Origin: Laetiporus sulphureus 93-53 | Taxonomy: Eukaryota > Basidiomycota > Agaricomycetes > Polyporales > Laetiporaceae | Assembly: GCF_001632365.1 (NCBI RefSeq) | Contig: NW_024468560.1 | Coordinates: 45,413 to 64,968, forward strand | Direction: 5' to 3' | Length of the DNA: 19,556 nt | In this document: one piece after another, positions 15,116 through 19,556 of the stretch | Layout of the letters: every line of letters starts with the position of its first letter | How positions within the stretch are numbered: position 1 is the first letter of the stretch | Notes under the pieces: model-generated | Database searches by the model: none | What the model was told of the DNA's origin: nothing | What the model saw: the letters and a program-made list of their open reading frames with translations, nothing else | Translations under genes and position numbers: made by a program

Positions 15116-18100
15116 CCTCTCGATTGTGCACTGTAGGTATCGTGTGCTGGGGGGTTCCAGACATCACGGTGAAGGTTCGTGCGGTCCCTTCTCAAGTGCT
15201 CAATGTTCTCATTGTTTTGTGTTTTGTAGCCATTGATGGGCAACATCTCCACCGGACAAGTGGAACAGTAGTGGTGTCTGATCTGCCAACCCGTAAGAAT
15301 ACCCCTGAGTTGATAGACTTGCTCTCAATGTGGACACAGGACCAGATTTCAATCTGAAAAGTACAGAAGCTGGACGCAGAACGGAGCTTCGGCGAGCCCA
15401 GCAGTTGCAGTCACGACAGACTCTCGAAATGGATGGGCTAGACGAATACGGTCAACCATTGCAGGGTGCCACAAAATTCGAGACCTCACGGAGCATAGGA
15501 CAACGAATGGACGACAAAGAAAATACATCGGCCCCATCATCTTCGATGGGCGGCCAGTATGACCTCTCTCAGAAACACGACACGACATCACCCAAAGTCG
15601 CTCATGATCCTCCCTCACCATGCCTGAGCGATACCCATACAAGCAAACAATCCAGCGACTTATGTGCGACACGGCTAGATCAAGCATGGGCTGATCTCGA
15701 CTATCTTCGTGCCTACGTCGTTCACCATATCTCTGCGGTCACAATTGTGGGCCCTCTTGAGTTCGAAGCTGATCCCGCCAAAGGAGGCAGTTATACCTCG
15801 AAAAGCACATATGGCATAACACGTCCCAACTCGGGCAGCCAGCGCCTAAACATTAAGAGCAGAAGCAATCGATTACTTCTAGAACATGAAACATGGCTCA
15901 TCTCACTGCTTGCAGATGTGCAGGTGCTCGATTGTTGCGGTGATGCCCAACTTGAGCAGCAGTGTGCAGAATTATCTGCATGCCTTCACCGTGAACTGGG
16001 CTTGCTGGAGGAGTTTCAAGCGCAAGAGTGGTATAGACAGCAATCACGTATCAACGATGGAGGACATATGGTGACAGATCACAATGTTCAAGCTGGTATG
16101 CTGTCAGTTATGCCAGTTTTAGGCTCTCGCTGATCACATAGTCACTTAGATCAGTATTTCAAGTCCAGCTTCAGGAATCTGAGACCCGTAGTTCTCGCAT
16201 ATCACCTGGTCACCTTGACGATGCATCTGCTGCAACGTTTGCCTCGTCGAGGTAGTAACCTTCTTCTGTCAGGGCTGCGTACTCTCGTACGTTTGTCAAC
16301 AGCATTCTCCAGGGGTGAAAATGATCACCCAGATGATGCTGCACTGTTGAAGGAGCTGCCCAGAGATATTCGGACTGTTTGCCATCGATTTGACCTTGAC
16401 CCTCACACTTGTGCCTATGCATGTTGTCCGACCTGCTTCGCTCTGTTCAAACGGGAAGACTGTCCTGAATACTGCTCGAATCGCCAGTTCCCAAATAGCA
16501 ATCCTTGTGGGTCACGACTATGGCGGATTCGTGACATTCATGGCAAAAGGTTCGCATATCCTTCGAAGATCTTTCTCTACCAGGATATGAAGAACTGGAT
16601 GGCCCGGCTCCTTTCCTGTCCAGGAATTGAAAAAATGATGGATAGTGTAAATGAGCGCACTCGTGCCAGATCAGGCCCCACCCAGTCTAGACAGCAGGAC
16701 ATCTGGGATGCTCCGATCATCGAGACGTTCCGAGACCCAGAAGGACTTCGACCATTTACACATGGTCCTCCTGGTGAAGGAAGATACATTTTTAGCTTGT
16801 CCATCGATGGTTTTAATCCTTTCCACATGAAGGTTGCACAGCAACAAGTTTCTGTGACAGGAATCTACATGATATGCTTAAATCTACCTCCTCATTTGAG
16901 ATATCTACCGGAGAATGCCTACCTGGTCGGGATCATTCCAGGTCCAACCAAGCCTTCCCTTGAACAAATCAACCATTTCCTCCGACCACTTGTTGACGAT
17001 CTCTTGCAGTTTTGGCAGCCTGGAGTGTATATCAGCCGTACAGCTCTCTATCCTCGAGGACGGTTGGTTCGTTGTGCAGTCATACCGTTGGTTTGCGACC
17101 TTCCAGTGGCGCGACAGGTCTCTGGCCATGGCTCGTTCGGTGCGACATTTTTCTGCAGCTTTTGTAAACTTAAACTCGACGAAATCGAGAACTTCGAGCG
17201 TAGCACATGGCCCAGACGTGATGCCATGGAGCACCGCAGACGTGCAGAACAGTGGAAGGCTGCAGAGACCCCGGAGGCTCGTGCTCAATTATTCAAGGCT
17301 CACGGCGTACGATGGTCAGAGCTCCTCAGGCTTCCATATTGGGATTCCATTACATTCACGGTTGTCGACACCATGCACAATCAGTACCTTGGCTTGCTCA
17401 AAACTCATTGCAAAGATATCTGGGGTATGGATATTGATGTGGAAGATGGAGACGGTACATATGTGCATGATCACAAGGTACCGGCATACCCTTCTGACGC
17501 TGAGATGTCGGAGGGTTTGCGGCTTCTACACAATGGATCGATTGCGAAGCTAGCAAAATGCACCAAGGCAGTTCTGTGGCACCTTTGTTTTGAGCGCAAC
17601 CTGCGGCGTGCAAAAAACAAAAGACAACTGTTGGACAGTCTGATAAAATGGGTGAGCTAAGGTCATACATCCTTCATAGCTTATGTATTCACGAGATATC
17701 AAATTGTAGCGAGTGCGGGAAGGCTTTGCAGCAGAGGACCCCTCAAGAAGCTCCATTGATTTGCAACAGCTTCCAGTACCCGTACCTTCCCTGCAGGCAC
17801 CTATTGAAGAACGAGTCGCAAAAGCTGAGAGATCCCTAGCGCGAGGTAGCCAGGCGAAAACATTAGCCACTAATCCAAGGCCTGTATTGGTGGCATTGTG
17901 TGAAGCCAGGAAGATTGATGCCACCGGCGTGAAGGCTATGCTTGCATCACGACTTGTTTTGTGGGTGAGTGTTTATACAGTAGCTTGGAAACCTAGGTCA
18001 ATGACTTCTTCCAAAGCGGGATTCGTCGAAATCCACTTGTGCTGCGTTAAATGCATCTGTGAGTGACAAATCCACTTCAAGCATAATAGCGGCTTCTCAG

Positions 18101-19207
18101 AGGTCGCTGAATCACATCAGAGCGGCAAGTCATCAGACAATGAGCAAACGTATGAACATAGTGGCAACGTGAGTGCTACTAAGCAGTTGTTCTAGTGCGA
18201 ATCCTCATATTTTGTCCATCTTAGCAGACGCACATCCTGAACAGTGCTGGCAAGAGAGACGCTTCTACCGTTGTGCTAGGCCGTGAGATGCTTGCTCAAA
18301 TTCACGAGGACATGCAGCGTACTCAAATTCCTTCGTGGGTCAATCCAGCACCATTCAACATTGGTACGGAACAACGGGGCAAGCTTCATGCTGACCAGTG
18401 GCTCTCGGCCTGCTCAATTAATTTTCCTATTACTCTCGTGCGACTATGGGGAAATGAACGTGAAAGTAGCAGGAAAGCAAGCCTCCTGTCTAACTTTATG
18501 GATCTTGTGACTGTCGTGACAATGAGCAGCTCACTCGAGGTGTCAGCTGAGCATATTAAAATCTATGACGCCTCGTTGATGCGATATCTACGAACATTGA
18601 AGGACCTTTACAAGGAAGCTGCTATCAAACCTAACCATCACCTAGCGTTGCACGTCAGTGAGTGCCTACGGGTGTTTGGTCCGGCCCGTTCAATCAGGAC
18701 TTTCTTTGCTGAACGGATGAATTATCTGCTCATGAGGCAGAATACCAGTGGCAAGTTCGGTGTGTTGATCTCCAACGACAGAGAGGAGGCACTAGGCTGA
18801 CATTGTGCAAAGGAGCAATCGAAGTGACATATATGAATCATGCATGTCGTGCCGCCAACCTACGTGGTTTGCTACAGGATGACTGGATTCGTAGCATTAT
18901 GGATGAATTCTTGACGGCTTATGAGGACCATGATCATGAAGATCAACGAGGAACCAGGCTACGTGACTCAGCCGCCTTAGACAGAACGCCTCGAGGGATT
19001 GCAGAGAAACCAAAAAAGACCATGAAACTTATGGATGACAACTTCGTAGCCCTGCTTGCACTATTGAATCGAGAGGTCGGAAAGGAGCTGTACGTTGACT
19101 TGCGGGAGTTGAGAAGAACTGAAGGATACCAACAATTATCAAATTCAGTTATCCGTTGCAAGAGTGTTGGGAATGCCCGGAGGGAGCAATCCGAGAGCAC
19201 CCAGTGA
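14861..19207 (+). CDS. Ubiquitin-like domain fused to CACTA-type Tnp2 transposase
   Basis: Ten exons splice into one frame of about 1284 residues: 14861-14903, 14956-15174, 15230-15292, 15340-16095, 16150-17651, 17710-17964, 18017-18058, 18121-18168, 18228-18759, 18813-19207. All nine introns are 47-62 nt with GT and AG ends; the junctions around 18017-18168 are the least certain. Residues 1-81 form a ubiquitin-like fold ending RYRVLGG. Residues of about 82-360 are a low-complexity linker. From about 361 it is the Tnp2 family of CACTA (EnSpm/CMC) transposons: YACCPTCFALF near 451, LSIDGFNPF near 579, IIPGPTKPSLEQINHFLRPL, FFCSFCKL, VVDTMHNQYLGLL near 766, FFAERMNYLLMRQNT near the end of exon 9, then CRAANLRGLL. 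Such enzymes cut and paste CACTA elements; the Asp in SIDGF and VVDTMHN are candidate catalytic residues. No stop or frameshift is needed, so it looks intact. Confidence 0.82.
14904..18812 (+). other. Nine short introns of the Tnp2-type gene
   Basis: The introns are 14904-14955, 15175-15229, 15293-15339, 16096-16149, 17652-17709, 17965-18016, 18059-18120, 18169-18227 and 18760-18812. Donors include GTAAGA, GTATGC and GTGAGT. Branch-like motifs include CTAAT in the first, CTGAT in the fourth and CTGAC in the last. Each removal keeps phase. The last removes a TGA and restores KFGAIEV before CRAANLRGLL, a conserved block of the family. The fourth joins the linker to the Tnp2 core (LRPVVLAYHL, then LTMHLLQRL). 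Confidence 0.75.
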
Positions 19208-19213
19208 AGACAT

Positions 19214-19362
19214 TGTGGCTGGCGCCACATTACGTAATATTCCAAATATGTACTTATATATAAAGTAATCCTAATTAGGGAGCTCGGCATATAAGCCCGA
19301 GCTCTCCTTGCCCAGCTCCATCATCCGCTTGCTCGTCCTCCCGGATTCTGGCGAATGCTACA
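19214..19362 (+). repeat. 5' LTR of a Ty1/copia element (about 149 bp)
   Basis: The segment begins TGTGGC and ends GCTACA, a 6-bp terminal inverted repeat with one mismatch. It is followed at once by a copia-type primer-binding site and then by gag. A TATAAG box lies at 19290-19295. It starts 6 bp after the stop of the Tnp2 gene. The 5-bp sequence before it (GACAT) would be the target duplication; the other copy is outside the window. The left boundary is inferred. Confidence 0.68.
19280..19304. promoter_or_regulatory. TATA box in the loop of a palindrome, copia LTR
   Basis: GAGCTCGG at 19280-19287 and CCGAGCTC at 19297-19304 are perfect inverse copies flanking a 9-base loop that contains TATAAG. 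This is the likely LTR core promoter; the palindrome may be a protein-binding site or chance. Confidence 0.5.
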
Positions 19363-19374
19363 GGTTATGAGCTC
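19363..19374 (+). other. Primer-binding site, half-tRNA type (initiator Met)
   Basis: GGTTATGAGC directly after the LTR end is the reverse complement of GCTCATAACC, the anticodon arm around CAT of initiator methionine tRNA. Copia elements are known to use an internally cleaved initiator tRNA as primer, so the site supports both the LTR boundary and the copia assignment. Confidence 0.68.
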
Positions 19375-19463
19375 CGGCAGTGCTGTATAAACACATAATA
19401 CGGCTATCTGAGTCTACTAGCGAAAAATCTACGAGATATATATAAAAGTGCGGAATTACCCCT

Positions 19464-19556
19464 ATGCCGAAGAACACTGACCATGCGGATTCTCACAATC
19501 CGTACCGCATGCCATACCTCACGGAGGACAATTGGCTTCCGTGGAAGAGGCGTGTG
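19464..19556 (+). CDS. Ty1/copia gag, N-terminal 31 codons (runs off the window)
   Basis: An ATG at 19464, 101 bp after the LTR end, opens a frame still open at the window edge. It includes MPYLTEDNWLPWKRRV, which matches the start of copia-type Gag (the N-Y/W-x-x-W-K pattern that precedes the capsid helices). Gag would form the virus-like particle. No lesion is seen in the 31 codons. The rest of the element lies to the right of the window. Confidence 0.7.
   Translation, partial: MPKNTDHADSHNPYRMPYLTEDNWLPWKRRV

Noticed and set aside
15052..15357. 101-codon plus-strand frame overlapping the ubiquitin-like exon
   Set aside because: It is another frame that reads through introns 2 and 3; the spliced frame preserves the ubiquitin-like and Tnp2 parts.

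Overview
The window reads as fungal DNA, most likely from a basidiomycete (Agaricomycetes). The evidence is retroelement and transposase families that I know from that group, introns of only 47-62 nt, and stop codons of the CpG-decay type. It is almost entirely a transposon graveyard, with one apparently intact transposase gene.

Layout. (1) 1-1590: the 3' end of a Ty3/gypsy chromovirus, element A, with integrase tail, chromodomain, dUTPase, polypurine tract and a 702-bp LTR. (2) 1591-4919: element B, a different Ty3/gypsy polyprotein (protease, RT, RNase H, integrase) riddled with in-frame stops. Element A's LTR abuts it, and it breaks off inside the integrase. (3) 4920-10544: element C, a relative of A that lacks its 5' LTR and gag N-terminus. 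It runs gag, protease, RT, RNase H, integrase, chromodomain, dUTPase and a 655-bp 3' LTR, with stops and several frameshifts. (4) 10588-11406, minus strand: an F-box/LRR-like pseudogene. (5) 11988-12534: a non-autonomous hAT-type element with perfect 12-bp terminal inverted repeats and a perfect 8-bp target duplication. (6) 12543-14248: no convincing gene, but a duplicated GATCAG-spaced module and two palindromes. (7) 14249-14787: a small spliced gene for a predicted four-helix membrane protein. (8) 14861-19207: a ten-exon gene that can be spliced into one uninterrupted frame of about 1284 codons. It encodes a ubiquitin-like domain ending in Gly-Gly, a linker and a CACTA-type Tnp2 transposase. 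(9) 19214-19556: the 5' LTR, half-tRNA primer-binding site and first 31 gag codons of a Ty1/copia element, inserted 6 bp past the Tnp2 stop codon.

How the parts relate. Elements A-C are dead polyproteins. Their stops are nearly all TGA, mostly where the family has arginine (CGA to TGA), as expected from CpG deamination. The Tnp2 gene and the visible copia gag have no such lesions and look much younger. The two most interesting architectures are the dUTPase at the end of a chromovirus polyprotein, present in two diverged elements, and the ubiquitin-like domain at the front of a Tnp2 transposase.
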